A stretch of DNA of 64,000 nucleotides from Elioraea tepidiphila DSM 17972 (GCF_000378465.1 NZ_KB899920.1:43070-107069); one strand, 5' to 3'; shown: positions 9,074 to 17,658, numbered from the stretch's first letter. The notes: a model not told the origin generated them from the letters alone. Numbers and translations are program-made.

Positions 9074-10051
9074 ATGCCACGACGTATGACGCGCCGCGCG
9101 GTCCTTGCCGGCACCATCGCGAGTGTCGGGATCATCGGGTCCGCCAGGGCCGCCTGGCCCGACCGGCCGATCACCCTGATCGTGCCCTACCCCGCCGGCG
9201 GCGGCACCGACATGGTCGCGCGCACGATCGCGCCGCTGCTCGAACGGGAACTGCGCGCCACCGTGAACGTCGTCAACCGCGGCGGCGGCGGCGGCATCAT
9301 CGGCCACGATGCGATCGCGCGCGCCCAGCCCGATGGCTACACGATCGGCATGATCACCAACGACCTGTCCTTCTACACGCATCTCGGGCAGTCGCGGCTG
9401 ACGCACCGGGACTTCACCAAGATCGGCCAGACCAACGAGATCGTCGGCTCGGTGACGGTGAAGCACGACGCGCCGTATCGCCGCGTCAATGATCTGATCG
9501 AGGCGATCCGCGCCAATCCGGGCCGGCTCAGGGGCACGGGTGCCGCGCCGGGCGTGAACTGGCATGTCGGCTTCCTCGGCATGATGGACAGCCTCGGCGT
9601 CGATCCGCGCAGCGTGATCTGGGTGCCGGCGCAGGGCGGCACGCTCGGCCACCAGGACGTCGCGGCCGGCGGGTCGGACTTCTCCACCTCCTCGCTCGCC
9701 GAGGCGCGCGCGCTGCTCGAGGCCCAGCGCGTGCGCACGCTGTGCGTGATGGCGGATGCGCGCGCCGAGCAGTTCCCCGACATCCCGACGCTCAAGGAGG
9801 AAACCGGGTCGGACTGGACCTTCTCGGTGGTGCACGGCATGGCCGGTCCGCGCGGCCTGCCGGAGGCGATCCTTGGCCGGCTGGTCGAGACGCTCGCGAA
9901 GGTGCACGCGACCGAGGAGGTGCAGGGCGTGCTGCGCCAGCGCACCATCCGCGCGCTGCACCGTCCCCCGGCGGCGTGGGAGGAGGTGCTGGAGGCGCAG
10001 CTCAATTCCTACGGGCGCCTGCTGAAGGAGGCCGGCCTCGCGCGCGGCTGA
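9074..10051 (+). CDS. tctC: Tripartite tricarboxylate transporter binding protein TctC
   Basis: This 325-residue periplasmic binding protein of the Tct/Bug family has a twin-arginine-like signal (TRRAVLAG) cleaved near residue 26, then WPDRPITLIVPYPAGGGTDMVAR, the hallmark first segment of Bug receptors. The ligand-loop region GGGGGIIGHDAIARAQPDGYT follows. It captures a di- or tricarboxylate and delivers it to TctAB. The ATG is preceded by GGGAGGAA. It is first in a tctC-tctB-tctA run with a dehydrogenase behind. The nearby tcuAB genes suggest citrate or tricarballylate as ligand (inference). Confidence 0.92.
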   Translation: MPRRMTRRAVLAGTIASVGIIGSARAAWPDRPITLIVPYPAGGGTDMVARTIAPLLERELRATVNVVNRGGGGGIIGHDAIARAQPDGYTIGMITNDLSFYTHLGQSRLTHRDFTKIGQTNEIVGSVTVKHDAPYRRVNDLIEAIRANPGRLRGTGAAPGVNWHVGFLGMMDSLGVDPRSVIWVPAQGGTLGHQDVAAGGSDFSTSSLAEARALLEAQRVRTLCVMADARAEQFPDIPTLKEETGSDWTFSVVHGMAGPRGLPEAILGRLVETLAKVHATEEVQGVLRQRTIRALHRPPAAWEEVLEAQLNSYGRLLKEAGLARG

Positions 10052-10052
10052 C

Positions 10053-10493
10053 CTGCTGCGGCGGGCCGCGGTCGCGGGACCGCCGGGCGCGCTCGGGCTC
10101 GCGGCGCTGCTGCTCGCGCGCGCGTTCCCGCCGATCCCCGGCCAGGTCTATGGCCCGGCGCTGTTCCCGACCGCGCTCGGGCTGGGGCTCGTCGTCTGCG
10201 CGGTGCTGGTCGCACTCCAGGCGCCGCCGCGACGCGCGGACGGCGCGCGCGCCCGGCGCGCCGCCCCGCTTGCCTATGCGGTCGCCCCGGCGGCGCTGCT
10301 GCTGCTGTTCGAGCCCGCAGGCTGGCCGCTCACCGCGGTCGTGGTGGGCGGAGCCCTGCTGCTCGTCAGCGGCGCCCGCCCGCTGGCCGCCGCCCTGGCC
10401 GCGGTCGCGTTCGCCGGCGTGACCTGGGTGCTGTTCGCGATGCTGCTGCGGGTGCCGCTGCCGCGCGGCCCGCTCGATTTCCTGCCGTACTGA
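10053..10493 (+). CDS. tctB: Tct transporter small membrane subunit TctB, apparent CTG start
   Basis: The frame encodes a four-helix protein of about 146 residues with the TctB hallmark FPPIPGQVYGPALFP near its N-terminus, then LLLLFEPAGWP and a final hydrophobic helix pair. The hallmark lies before the first in-frame ATG/GTG (GTG at 10203), and an in-frame stop at 10023 bars a longer reading. No ATG, GTG or TTG exists between them; only CTG at 10053 or 10056 can start a full-length subunit. Either a CTG start coupled to the tctC stop two bases earlier is used, or the base sequence is wrong here. TctB works with TctA in proton-driven uptake. Confidence 0.75.
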   Translation: MLRRAAVAGPPGALGLAALLLARAFPPIPGQVYGPALFPTALGLGLVVCAVLVALQAPPRRADGARARRAAPLAYAVAPAALLLLFEPAGWPLTAVVVGGALLLVSGARPLAAALAAVAFAGVTWVLFAMLLRVPLPRGPLDFLPY

Positions 10494-10502
10494 GACGGAG
10501 CG

Positions 10503-11993
10503 ATGGACGCGATCGCCCGCGCCGTCGGCATGGTCGCCGATCCCGCCGTGCTCGCGACCATCCTGGTCTCGTCGCTGTTCGGCCTGTTCGTCGGCTTCAT
10601 TCCGGGGCTCACCGCGACCATGGCGACCGCGCTGCTGGTGCCGTTCGCCATGAAGCTCGATCCGGTGGCGGCGATCGCGGCGATCGTCGCGGCGACGGCG
10701 ATGGCGATCTTCGCGGGCGACATCCCGGGCACGCTGCTCAGGCTGCCGGGCACGCCCGCCGCGGCGGCCTATGTCGACCAGGCCTATCGGCTCGCGAAGG
10801 CCGGGCGCGCGGCCGAGGTGCTGGGCGTGAACGTCGTGTTCTCGGCGTTCGGCGGGCTGATCGGCACCACGGTGCTGGTGCTGTTCGCGCCGGTGCTGGC
10901 CGATTACGCGCTGAGCCTTTCCTCCTTCGAGTTCTTCTGGCTGGCTGTGCTCGGGCTCTCCTGCGCCGTGTTCGTGGTCGGCGAGAATGCCGCCAAGGGC
11001 ACGGCGTCGCTGCTGTTCGGCCTGCTGCTCGCGACGGTCGGCCGCGACTACACCTCGGGCTTTCCGCGCTTCACCCTGGGTGCGCCGGAACTGCTGGATG
11101 GCGTGCCCTTCGTGCCGGCGCTGATCGGCTTCTTCGCCCTGCCCGAGATCGTGCGCACCATGCGCGACCCCGACACGCCGGCGGCGGTGCCGCTGCCGCG
11201 CAACGCCGGGATCTTCTCGGGCATCCCGCGCAAGCTGATGCAGTGGCCCTTGAACCTGCTGCGCTCCGCGACGCTCGGCACCGTGGTCGGCGCCCTGCCC
11301 GGCGCGGGCGCCGACATCGCGGCCTGGACGTCCTACGCGCTGTCGCGCCGCCTCACGCGCGACCCCGCCGCCTGGCAGACCGACAGCGTCGAGGGCATCG
11401 TCGATGCCACGAGCGCGAACAACGCCTCGCTGGCCGGCGCCTGGATTCCGGCGCTGGTGTTCGCGATCCCGGGCGACACGATCACCGCGATCGCGATCGC
11501 GGTGCTGTACCTGAAGAACGTCACGCCCGGACCCTCGATCTTCCTCGAGAACGCGCACACGCTCTACGCCGTCTTCCTCTGCTTCTTCCTCGCCAATCTG
11601 CTGATGGTCCCGCTCGGCTGGACGGCGATCCGCATCGCCGTGCCGATCCTGAAGCTGCCGCGACGCCTGCTGATGGCGCCGCTGCTGCTGTTCGCCTGCC
11701 TCGGCGCCTACGCGGTCGAGAACAGCCTGTTCGGCATCGGCGTGATGCTCGTCGCCGGCCTGATCGGCTTCTGGATGGAGGAGAACGGCTACCCCGTCGG
11801 GCCGACCGTGCTCGGCATGGTGATGGGACGGCTGGTCGAGGAGCACCTGATGTCCTCGCTGATCCGCGTGCAGGGCGATCCGCTGCGCTTCTTCGAACGC
11901 CCCATCGCCGCGGCGCTGGCCGCGTTCACGCTGCTGGTGTGGCTGCTGCCGCTCGTGCGGATTCTGCGCCGGACATGGGCCCGTGCCGGCTGA
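10503..11993 (+). CDS. tctA: Tct transporter large membrane subunit TctA
   Basis: A 496-residue protein with about 11-12 membrane helices. Two Gly/Pro-rich signatures typical of TctA are present: FGLFVGFIPGLTATMATALL near residues 26-46 and VVGALPGAGADIAAW near 260-275. It forms the translocation channel of the TctABC secondary importer. It starts nine bases after tctB and is followed after 16 bases by the hydroxyacyl-CoA dehydrogenase-like gene, so the four genes are probably one transcript. Confidence 0.93.
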   Translation: MDAIARAVGMVADPAVLATILVSSLFGLFVGFIPGLTATMATALLVPFAMKLDPVAAIAAIVAATAMAIFAGDIPGTLLRLPGTPAAAAYVDQAYRLAKAGRAAEVLGVNVVFSAFGGLIGTTVLVLFAPVLADYALSLSSFEFFWLAVLGLSCAVFVVGENAAKGTASLLFGLLLATVGRDYTSGFPRFTLGAPELLDGVPFVPALIGFFALPEIVRTMRDPDTPAAVPLPRNAGIFSGIPRKLMQWPLNLLRSATLGTVVGALPGAGADIAAWTSYALSRRLTRDPAAWQTDSVEGIVDATSANNASLAGAWIPALVFAIPGDTITAIAIAVLYLKNVTPGPSIFLENAHTLYAVFLCFFLANLLMVPLGWTAIRIAVPILKLPRRLLMAPLLLFACLGAYAVENSLFGIGVMLVAGLIGFWMEENGYPVGPTVLGMVMGRLVEEHLMSSLIRVQGDPLRFFERPIAAALAAFTLLVWLLPLVRILRRTWARAG

Positions 11994-12009
11994 CGATTGA
12001 GGAGACGAC

Positions 12010-12957
12010 ATGACACCAGCACGCAGCGAGCAGGCGGCGGACCACGCCGTCGTCATCGGTCTCGGCCTGATGGGCTGCGACATCGCCGCGATCTTCCTCG
12101 CCGGCGGCTGGCGCGTCACCGCGGTGGAGCCGGCGGGCGGACTCGCGCCGGAACGGCACACGCGCGTGCGCACCTCGCTCGCGCAGCTCGAGGCCGATCC
12201 GGATGCCGTCGCCGCGCTCACCGCGGTCGAACGCCTCGATGCGGTCGATTTCACGTCAAGCGGCGTCGTGGTCGAGGCCGCGCCGGAGCGGCTCGATCTG
12301 AAGCGCGCGATCTTCGCCGAGCTCGACCGGCTGGTGCCGCCCCACGTGCCCGTGGCGAGCAACGCCTCGGGGTTCCGCATCACCGACATCGCGCGCGACT
12401 GCGCCACACGGGCGCGCATGGCGAACCTGCACTTCTTCCTGCCCGCGCATCTGGTGCCCGGCGTCGAGGTGGTGCAGGGCGAGCACACCGACCCGGCCGT
12501 GTGCGACCGGCTCGCCGCGATCATGACCGCGCTCGGGCGCAAGCCGATCCGCGTCGCGCGCGACGTGCCGGGCTTCCTCGCCAACCGCATCCAGCACGCG
12601 CTGATGCGCGAGGCCTTCGCCGTGATCGACCAGGGGCTCGCGACCGCCGAGGATGTCGATGCGGCGGTGCGCTACGCCTTCGGCTTCCGCTACATCGCCG
12701 CCGGACCGATCCTGCAGAAGGAGCTCGCCGGGCTGGAGACGCAGCTCGCCGCGGCGCGCACGATCTACCCCTCGCTCTGCAACGACACGACGCCGAGCCC
12801 GACGCTCGAACGCCTGGTGGCCGAGGGACGGTTGGGCGCGAAAAGCGGGCGCGGCTTCCGCGACTGGCCGCCCGAGACGGTCGCGCGCGAACGCGACCGC
12901 TACGAGCGCACCCTGCTCGCCGCGCTGCGTCTGCTGCGCGAGGCCGATCGGGACTGA
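12010..12957 (+). CDS. 3-hydroxyacyl-CoA dehydrogenase-like NAD-dependent oxidoreductase
   Basis: A 315-residue protein with Rossmann motif GLGLMG (residues 17-22) and an acidic Glu40 at the end of strand two, which favours NAD over NADP. The FFLPAHLVPGVEVV segment equals the catalytic His strand of 3-hydroxyacyl-CoA dehydrogenases, and the C-terminal helical domain shows the SGRGFRDW ending. Single-domain members of this size also include carnitine 3-dehydrogenase and L-gulonate 3-dehydrogenase. Its position behind tctA suggests a hydroxy-acid substrate delivered by that importer. A GGAG Shine-Dalgarno precedes the ATG. Confidence 0.8.
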   Translation: MTPARSEQAADHAVVIGLGLMGCDIAAIFLAGGWRVTAVEPAGGLAPERHTRVRTSLAQLEADPDAVAALTAVERLDAVDFTSSGVVVEAAPERLDLKRAIFAELDRLVPPHVPVASNASGFRITDIARDCATRARMANLHFFLPAHLVPGVEVVQGEHTDPAVCDRLAAIMTALGRKPIRVARDVPGFLANRIQHALMREAFAVIDQGLATAEDVDAAVRYAFGFRYIAAGPILQKELAGLETQLAAARTIYPSLCNDTTPSPTLERLVAEGRLGAKSGRGFRDWPPETVARERDRYERTLLAALRLLREADRD

Positions 12958-12959
12958 TA

Positions 12960-12994
12960 CCGGGCTGCCAAAGGTTTGACCGTTGGCAGCCCGG
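12960..12994 (+). terminator. Hairpin after the tctCBA-dehydrogenase run
   Basis: A perfect 12-bp inverted repeat (12960-12971 with 12983-12994, 11-nt loop) begins three bases past the dehydrogenase stop. There is no T-run, so it may act as a processing or 3'-protection hairpin rather than a classical terminator. Confidence 0.5.
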
Positions 12995-13041
12995 GATCGC
13001 GCGCAGGGCTGGTGTGGCGGCTGCGCGCCAAAGGAGGCCTC

Positions 13042-13082
13042 ATACCCGGCGCACGAAGGTGAAACCTTCGTGCGCCGGGTAT
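13042..13082. terminator. Perfect 19-bp stem, 3-nt loop hairpin between convergent genes
   Basis: Bases 13042-13060 pair without mismatch with 13064-13082 around a GAA loop. It lies between the convergent dehydrogenase and GST genes, 26 bases past the GST stop. The length and perfection suggest a strong bidirectional terminator, but no T-run follows on either strand. Confidence 0.5.
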
Positions 13083-13108
13083 ACGCGGCACCGCGCGCGC
13101 CGGCGCGG

Positions 13109-13732
13109 TCAGGCCAGCCCCTCGGCCGCGAGCGCGGCCTTGGTGCCGGGCCGTGCCGCCACGCGGTCGTGCAACCGCTTCAGCGCGGGGAAGTCGGCGA
13201 GCGTCTTGCCGGTCCGCTCGACCCAGCGGCAGATCACGAACAGGTAGTCGTCCACCACCGAGTGGCCCGAGGCGAGCGCCGTGTCGCGGCCGTCCAGCAT
13301 CTCGTCGGCGATCTTGAGGTACTTGGCCGTATCCTCCTTCGCCTTCTCGGCCGCGGCCGGCGCATGGGCCGGATCGCCGACGAAACGCTCCGCGCGGCCG
13401 ATCCGCGTCACGCCGCCGTTGTGGATCGTGCCGGAGATGAAGTTCATCCATTCGAGCGCGCGCGCCTGGCCCTCGACATCCTCGGGCAGCAGCTTCGCCG
13501 CCGGGTAGCTGCGGCCGATCCAGAACAGGATCGCCGGGCACTCGGTCAGCACCGAGCCGTCGTCGCGCACCAGGGCCGGCACCTTGGCCTTGGGGTTCAC
13601 CTTCAGGTAGTCGGGCTGGAACTGCGCGCCGTCCTTCAGCGCCACGCGCTGGCCTTCGAACTTGGCCCCCGCCTCGTGCAGGGCGATGTGCGGGGCAAGG
13701 CTGCAGGCGCCGGGGCTGTAGAACAGCTTCAT
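13109..13732 (-). CDS. Glutathione S-transferase, beta-like
   Basis: The 207-residue protein begins MKLFYSPGACSLAPH, with Cys10 where bacterial beta-class GSTs hold their glutathione-reactive cysteine. KVPAL (cis-Pro) and LTECPAI complete the thioredoxin-like glutathione site, and an all-helical C-terminal domain follows. It conjugates or reduces electrophiles with glutathione in the cytosol. It appears to stand alone, with a long hairpin downstream and a 190-bp gap upstream before prs. Confidence 0.9.
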   Translation of the reverse strand: MKLFYSPGACSLAPHIALHEAGAKFEGQRVALKDGAQFQPDYLKVNPKAKVPALVRDDGSVLTECPAILFWIGRSYPAAKLLPEDVEGQARALEWMNFISGTIHNGGVTRIGRAERFVGDPAHAPAAAEKAKEDTAKYLKIADEMLDGRDTALASGHSVVDDYLFVICRWVERTGKTLADFPALKRLHDRVAARPGTKAALAAEGLA

Positions 13733-13922
13733 CGTGTGCGTCTCCTCGATGCTGGTGCGGGCAGGATGCTGGGTCGGCTGGCGCGACCGCGCAAGGGGGC
13801 GGCCGCGGCCCGCGCCGGCAGATCGGCCATCGCGTCGTCCGGCGAGGCGACCGCGAGCCTGGTCGGGGTCGCCGCATCGCGCCGGCGCGACGCGGCCGGG
13901 AGCGCGCGATGCCCCCGCCCGC
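13733..13922. other. 190-bp intergenic region between prs and the GST gene
   Basis: No gene is seen. It is GC-rich and should hold the GST promoter; no clear hexamer pair was found. Confidence 0.3.
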
Positions 13923-14855
13923 TCAGCAGAACAGCGACGAGACCGAGCTTTCCTCGCTGATGCGCCGGATCGCCTCGGCGAGCAGCGGCGCGATCGTGAT
14001 CTGGCGGATGTTGTGGCTGACGCGCACCGCCTCGGTGGCGAGGATCGAGTCCGTCGTCGTCATCATCTCGATCGGGCTCGCCGCGACGCGCGCGACCGCG
14101 CCGCCCGAGAACACGCCGTGGGTGACATAGGACGACACCGCGGTCGCGCCGTTCTTCATCAGCGCCTCGGCGGCGTTGCACAGCGTGCCCGCGGAATCGA
14201 CGATGTCGTCGACCAGGATGCAGTGACGGCCCTCCACCTCGCCGATCACGTTCATCACCTCGGACACGCCCGCGCGCTCGCGCCGCTTGTCGATGATGGC
14301 GAGATCGCAGTTGAGGCGGGTCGCGATCTGGCGCGCGCGCACCACGCCGCCCACGTCGGGGCTCACCACCATCAGGTCCTTGCCGGCGTAGCGCGCCTTG
14401 ATGTCTGAGGCGAACATCGGGGCGGCGAACAGGTTGTCCACGGGGATGTCGAAGAAGCCCTGGATCTGGCCCGCATGCAGGTCGAGGGTCAGCACGCGGT
14501 CGGCCCCGGCCTCGGTGATCAGGTTCGCCACCAGCTTGGCGCTGATCGGCGTGCGCGGCCCCGATTTGCGGTCCTGCCGCGCATAGCCGAAATACGGGAT
14601 CACGGCGGTGGTGCGCCGCGCCGAGCCGCGCTTCAGCGCATCCAGCGTGATCAGCAGCTCCATCAGGTTGTCGTTCGCCGGGAACGAGGTGGACTGGACG
14701 ACGAACACGTCCTCGCCGCGCACGTTCTCGTGGATCTCGACGAAGATCTCCATGTCGGCGAAGCGCCGCACCGAGGCCTTGGTCAGCGGCAGGTTCAAGG
14801 CCGTTGCCACCGCCTCGGCGAGCGGGCGGTTCGAGTTGCAGGCGACGATCTTCAT
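13923..14855 (-). CDS. prs: Ribose-phosphate pyrophosphokinase
   Basis: The 310-residue enzyme makes PRPP from ribose 5-phosphate and ATP for nucleotide, His and Trp synthesis. It shows the flexible-loop segment [11 protein letters not shown], the [14 protein letters not shown] signature, and the PRPP-binding loop [12 protein letters not shown]. Length and motifs match class I PRPP synthetase. It ends the minus-strand run that begins at hldD but has its own candidate promoter 43-71 bases upstream. Confidence 0.97.
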   Translation of the reverse strand: MKIVACNSNRPLAEAVATALNLPLTKASVRRFADMEIFVEIHENVRGEDVFVVQSTSFPANDNLMELLITLDALKRGSARRTTAVIPYFGYARQDRKSGPRTPISAKLVANLITEAGADRVLTLDLHAGQIQGFFDIPVDNLFAAPMFASDIKARYAGKDLMVVSPDVGGVVRARQIATRLNCDLAIIDKRRERAGVSEVMNVIGEVEGRHCILVDDIVDSAGTLCNAAEALMKNGATAVSSYVTHGVFSGGAVARVAASPIEMMTTTDSILATEAVRVSHNIRQITIAPLLAEAIRRISEESSVSSLFC

Positions 14856-14897
14856 CGCGGTGTCAGGTCCCGGGCTGGCGGGCGGGAAGGCGCGGGG

Positions 14898-14926
14898 TTC
14901 GTAGCAACGTGGGGTTGGGGTGTAAA
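14898..14926 (-). promoter_or_regulatory. Candidate promoter of prs
   Basis: On the minus strand TTTACA (14926-14921), a 17-bp spacer and TACGAA (14903-14898) precede the prs ATG at 14855 by about 43 bases. Confidence 0.45.
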
Positions 14927-14947
14927 CCGGCCGTCATACGACCCCGC

Positions 14948-15823
14948 TCAGCCGCCGCTGCGGGCGCGGCGGATCACCTCGGCCACGCCCGTCGCGGCCT
15001 GCTCGGCCACGACCACGGCCACATCGGCCCAGAGCCCGTCCAGCGTGCCGGCCGGCACCTCGTTGAGCTGGCTCACCTTGCCGAGTTCGGTGCCGTCGGC
15101 GCGCAGCACGGTCCAGGTGATCTCGACGCGCTGCTGGCGCCGCGGCAGCGCCGTGACATCCACCCGGCCGGCGAGCGCGAACTCGCCCTCCGCGCCCTCC
15201 TGCACCAGCACGCCCTCCTTCGCGAGCGCCGCGCGGATCGCCCGGTCGAGCGAGCGGTTGCCGTCGCCGGGCGCGCCGGCGACACCGTTCATGCGCAGGG
15301 TCGGCAGGCGGGAGACGAGCTGGCCGGGCTCGACCTGGCGGGAGGCCGCATCGGCGCGGACGAGCATCGCCGCGATGGCGGGCGCGGCCTCGCCGGCGGT
15401 CGCGCGCAGGGTCGCCGCATCAGCGCGCGCCCAGGCGGCGGCGGGCACCGCGCGCGGGCCGCCGGCGGCGCCGATCGGCGCACCCGCGGCATCGACCAGC
15501 GTGTAGGTGAGGCGCACCAGCCCGCCCTCGCTCTCGCCCGCCACCAGCAGGCGATAGTCGGGCTTCGGGATGTCGGCCGCCGTCACCGGCAGCTCCTGCG
15601 CCTGCAACGCTTCGGCGAGCGTGGCCGCGAAACGGAGCGCATCCTCCTCCGGCAGGCCGAGCGTGGTCGAGGGCGGAACGACGATGCGCGCCGGCGGCGG
15701 GCGCGTCAGCCCGTCGCGCGCGGCCTCGGCGGCGCTGCGCTCGAACGGCATCGGCACTTCGACGAACGGGAGCTGCAACGGACCGCAGCCCGCGAGCAGC
15801 AGCAGGGCGAGCAGGCGTTTCAT
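14948..15823 (-). CDS. Predicted outer- or inner-membrane lipoprotein of unknown function
   Basis: A 291-residue protein with a lipoprotein signal (MKRLLALLLLAGC, lipidated Cys13) and no recognised domain. The mature part has alternating acidic and Ala-rich stretches and several short beta-like segments, such as YRLLVAGE and VEITWTVLRADG. I do not recognise a family. Its ATG overlaps the stop of a 22-codon membrane peptide (next entry). The gene lies in the same run as lgt, whose product would lipidate it. Confidence 0.7.
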   Translation of the reverse strand: MKRLLALLLLAGCGPLQLPFVEVPMPFERSAAEAARDGLTRPPPARIVVPPSTTLGLPEEDALRFAATLAEALQAQELPVTAADIPKPDYRLLVAGESEGGLVRLTYTLVDAAGAPIGAAGGPRAVPAAAWARADAATLRATAGEAAPAIAAMLVRADAASRQVEPGQLVSRLPTLRMNGVAGAPGDGNRSLDRAIRAALAKEGVLVQEGAEGEFALAGRVDVTALPRRQQRVEITWTVLRADGTELGKVSQLNEVPAGTLDGLWADVAVVVAEQAATGVAEVIRRARSGG

Positions 15824-15888
15824 GCCACGACGCAGGTGGCGAGCACGCCGAGGCAGAGGAGGATCACGAACATCCAGACATAGGGCAT
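15820..15888 (-). CDS. 22-residue single-helix membrane peptide overlapping the lipoprotein start
   Basis: Between pgeF and the lipoprotein gene is an ATG-initiated 22-codon frame whose product (begins MPYVWMFVILLCLGV) is almost wholly hydrophobic, with two cysteines, and could span a membrane once. Its stop shares ATGA with the lipoprotein start, the same coupling used by its neighbours. A purine-rich GAGGCGGG lies just before its ATG. It may be a real small protein or a leader whose translation feeds ribosomes to the lipoprotein gene. The sequence supports the frame and coupling; a function is not known. Confidence 0.5.
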   Translation of the reverse strand: MPYVWMFVILLCLGVLATCVVA

Positions 15889-15910
15889 GGCCCGCCTCGT
15901 TTAACACGGT

Positions 15911-16666
15911 TCAGCCGAGCGCGATCGCCGAGAGCTGGTGCCCGATCGGCCCTGCGCCCTCGTGCGTGGCGCGGCGGTAGCTGAAGAAGCGCGCGGGCTC
16001 GGCATAGGTGTCCAGGCCGAGATCGACGATGTGTGCCACCCCGGCGCGCGCGAGCGCGGCGGCGCAGAGCCCGGGCAGGTCGAAGCGCCAGCGGCCGGGG
16101 CGGTCGCCATCGGCGAAGAACCGGGCGTGCGAAGGATCGGCGGCGAGCACGGCATCGCGCATGTCGGCGGCGACCTCGTAGCTCGCCTGGGCGATGGTGG
16201 GGCCGATCGCGGCGCCGATCCGCCCGCGCGCAGCGCCAAGCCGTTCCATGGCCGCAACCGTCGCCTCGAGCACGCCGGCCGCCGCACCACGCCAGCCGGC
16301 ATGGGCGGCGCCGATCACGCCCGCCTCGGCGTCGAGGAACAGCACCGGCGCGCAGTCGGCGGTGACGATGCCGAGCGCGAGGCCGCGACGCCGCGTCACC
16401 AGCGCATCCGCCCGGGGCCGGGCGTCGTCGCCCCAGGGCTCGTCCACCACCACGACCGCCGGCCCGTGCACCTGGAACAGCCCCACCAGGGTCGGCCCAC
16501 CCAGCGCGGCGCAGGCGCGGGCGCGGTTCTCGGCGACGGCATCCGGATCGTCGCGGCCCGAGAGCGAGCAGTTCAGGCTCGCGAACTGGCCCGTGGAGAC
16601 GCCGCCCGCCCGGGTGAAGAAGCCGTGCGGTGTGGCGAGCCCGGCGGTCAGGAACGGCACGGTCAC
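15911..16666 (-). CDS. pgeF: Peptidoglycan editing factor / laccase-domain protein PgeF (YfiH)
   Basis: The 251-residue protein carries the zinc-site motifs of the Multi-copper polyphenol oxidoreductase/YfiH family: LNCSLSGRDD, LFQVHG, VTADCAPVLF and AAHAGWRG. In E. coli the relative removes misplaced L-Ser from cell-wall precursors; others act as purine nucleoside phosphorylases. The start is a GTG at 16666 sharing GTGA with the midA stop. A longer reading upstream is low-complexity Ala/Gly/Arg and lies inside midA. Confidence 0.9.
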   Translation of the reverse strand: MTVPFLTAGLATPHGFFTRAGGVSTGQFASLNCSLSGRDDPDAVAENRARACAALGGPTLVGLFQVHGPAVVVVDEPWGDDARPRADALVTRRRGLALGIVTADCAPVLFLDAEAGVIGAAHAGWRGAAAGVLEATVAAMERLGAARGRIGAAIGPTIAQASYEVAADMRDAVLAADPSHARFFADGDRPGRWRFDLPGLCAAALARAGVAHIVDLGLDTYAEPARFFSYRRATHEGAGPIGHQLSAIALG

Positions 16667-17658
16667 GGCACGAAGCCCGGCGGCGCCGGCAGGCCGGGTG
16701 CGGCGATCGCCAGCGCCTTGAACACGAGCCCCATCGCGTCCGCGTCCATCAGCCGCCGCGCCGCCGCCTGGAGCTGGCGCGCCGTCCCGGGGCGTGCGGC
16801 GCGGCACAGCACCGCCGTGCGCTCCGGCAGGCCGAGGGCGCGCAGGAACGTGCCCTGCGGCACCGGGCCGTGCACGGCGGCGCCGGCCGCGCGGGAAGCG
16901 GCCGCGACGGCGGCGAAATCGACATGCGCCGTCAGGTCGGTCTCGCCCGGCGCGGCGAGCGGATCGGCGGGCGCATGGCCGCGCACGGCCTGGAGCGTGT
17001 CGGTCGCGCCGCCCTCGTGGCCGTAGTCGATGATCAGCGCCGCGCCACTCTCGCGGGCGATCCGGGCCGCGAGCGCCGCCACCCAGGCGCAGGCCGCCTC
17101 GCCGCGCTCGCCCGGCGGCTCGCCCGGCGCGGGGAGCGTCGTCCAGACCAGACGCTCGCCCTCGCAGCCGACCGCGCGCTCGCGCCCGTCGTGCAGGATC
17201 TGGCGCACCGGCAGGGCATCGAGGAACTCGTTGGCGACCAGCAGCAGCGGGCCCTCGGGCAACGTTGCGATGTCGTCATGCCACGCCGCGACCCGGCCGC
17301 CGAGGCGCGTCTGCTGCGCCGCGCGCAGCACCGGGCTCGTCTCGATCAGATGCACGCGCGCGGCGGCGGCGAAGCCGGGGGCCACGCGATCGGCGAGCCT
17401 GAGCGCATCGGCCATCAGCGTGCCGCGCCCCGGCCCCGCCTCGGCGAGCAGCACCGGATCGGGCCGGCCCATCCCTTCCCACACGGACACGCACCACGCG
17501 CCCAGCAGCTCGCCGAAAGCCTGGGTGATCTCGGGCGCGGTGACGAAGTCCCCCGCCCGCCCGAACGGATCGCGCGTCGCGTAGTAGTGCGCGTTGCAGA
17601 GCGCGATGTAGCGGTCGAGCCGCATCGGCCCCCGCTCGGCGATCTCGGCGCGGATCAT
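16663..17658 (-). CDS. SAM-dependent methyltransferase, MidA/NDUFAF7 family
   Basis: The 331-residue protein has LDRYIALCNAHYYATRDPFG near its start and the SAM-binding glycine loop EAGPGRGTL, followed by ANEFLDALPV and IDYGHE, all typical of the MidA/NDUFAF7 (DUF185) family. The mitochondrial member methylates an arginine of complex I subunit NDUFS2, and a similar NuoD methylation is plausible here. It overlaps lgt upstream (ATGA) and pgeF downstream (GTGA), so translation is coupled through the group. Confidence 0.9.
   Translation of the reverse strand: MIRAEIAERGPMRLDRYIALCNAHYYATRDPFGRAGDFVTAPEITQAFGELLGAWCVSVWEGMGRPDPVLLAEAGPGRGTLMADALRLADRVAPGFAAAARVHLIETSPVLRAAQQTRLGGRVAAWHDDIATLPEGPLLLVANEFLDALPVRQILHDGRERAVGCEGERLVWTTLPAPGEPPGERGEAACAWVAALAARIARESGAALIIDYGHEGGATDTLQAVRGHAPADPLAAPGETDLTAHVDFAAVAAASRAAGAAVHGPVPQGTFLRALGLPERTAVLCRAARPGTARQLQAAARRLMDADAMGLVFKALAIAAPGLPAPPGFVP

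Noticed and set aside
10002-12590. An 862-codon minus-strand frame opposite tctB-tctA-dehydrogenase
   Set aside because: The product is a Gln/Arg/His-rich shadow without any motif; the plus-strand genes are certain.
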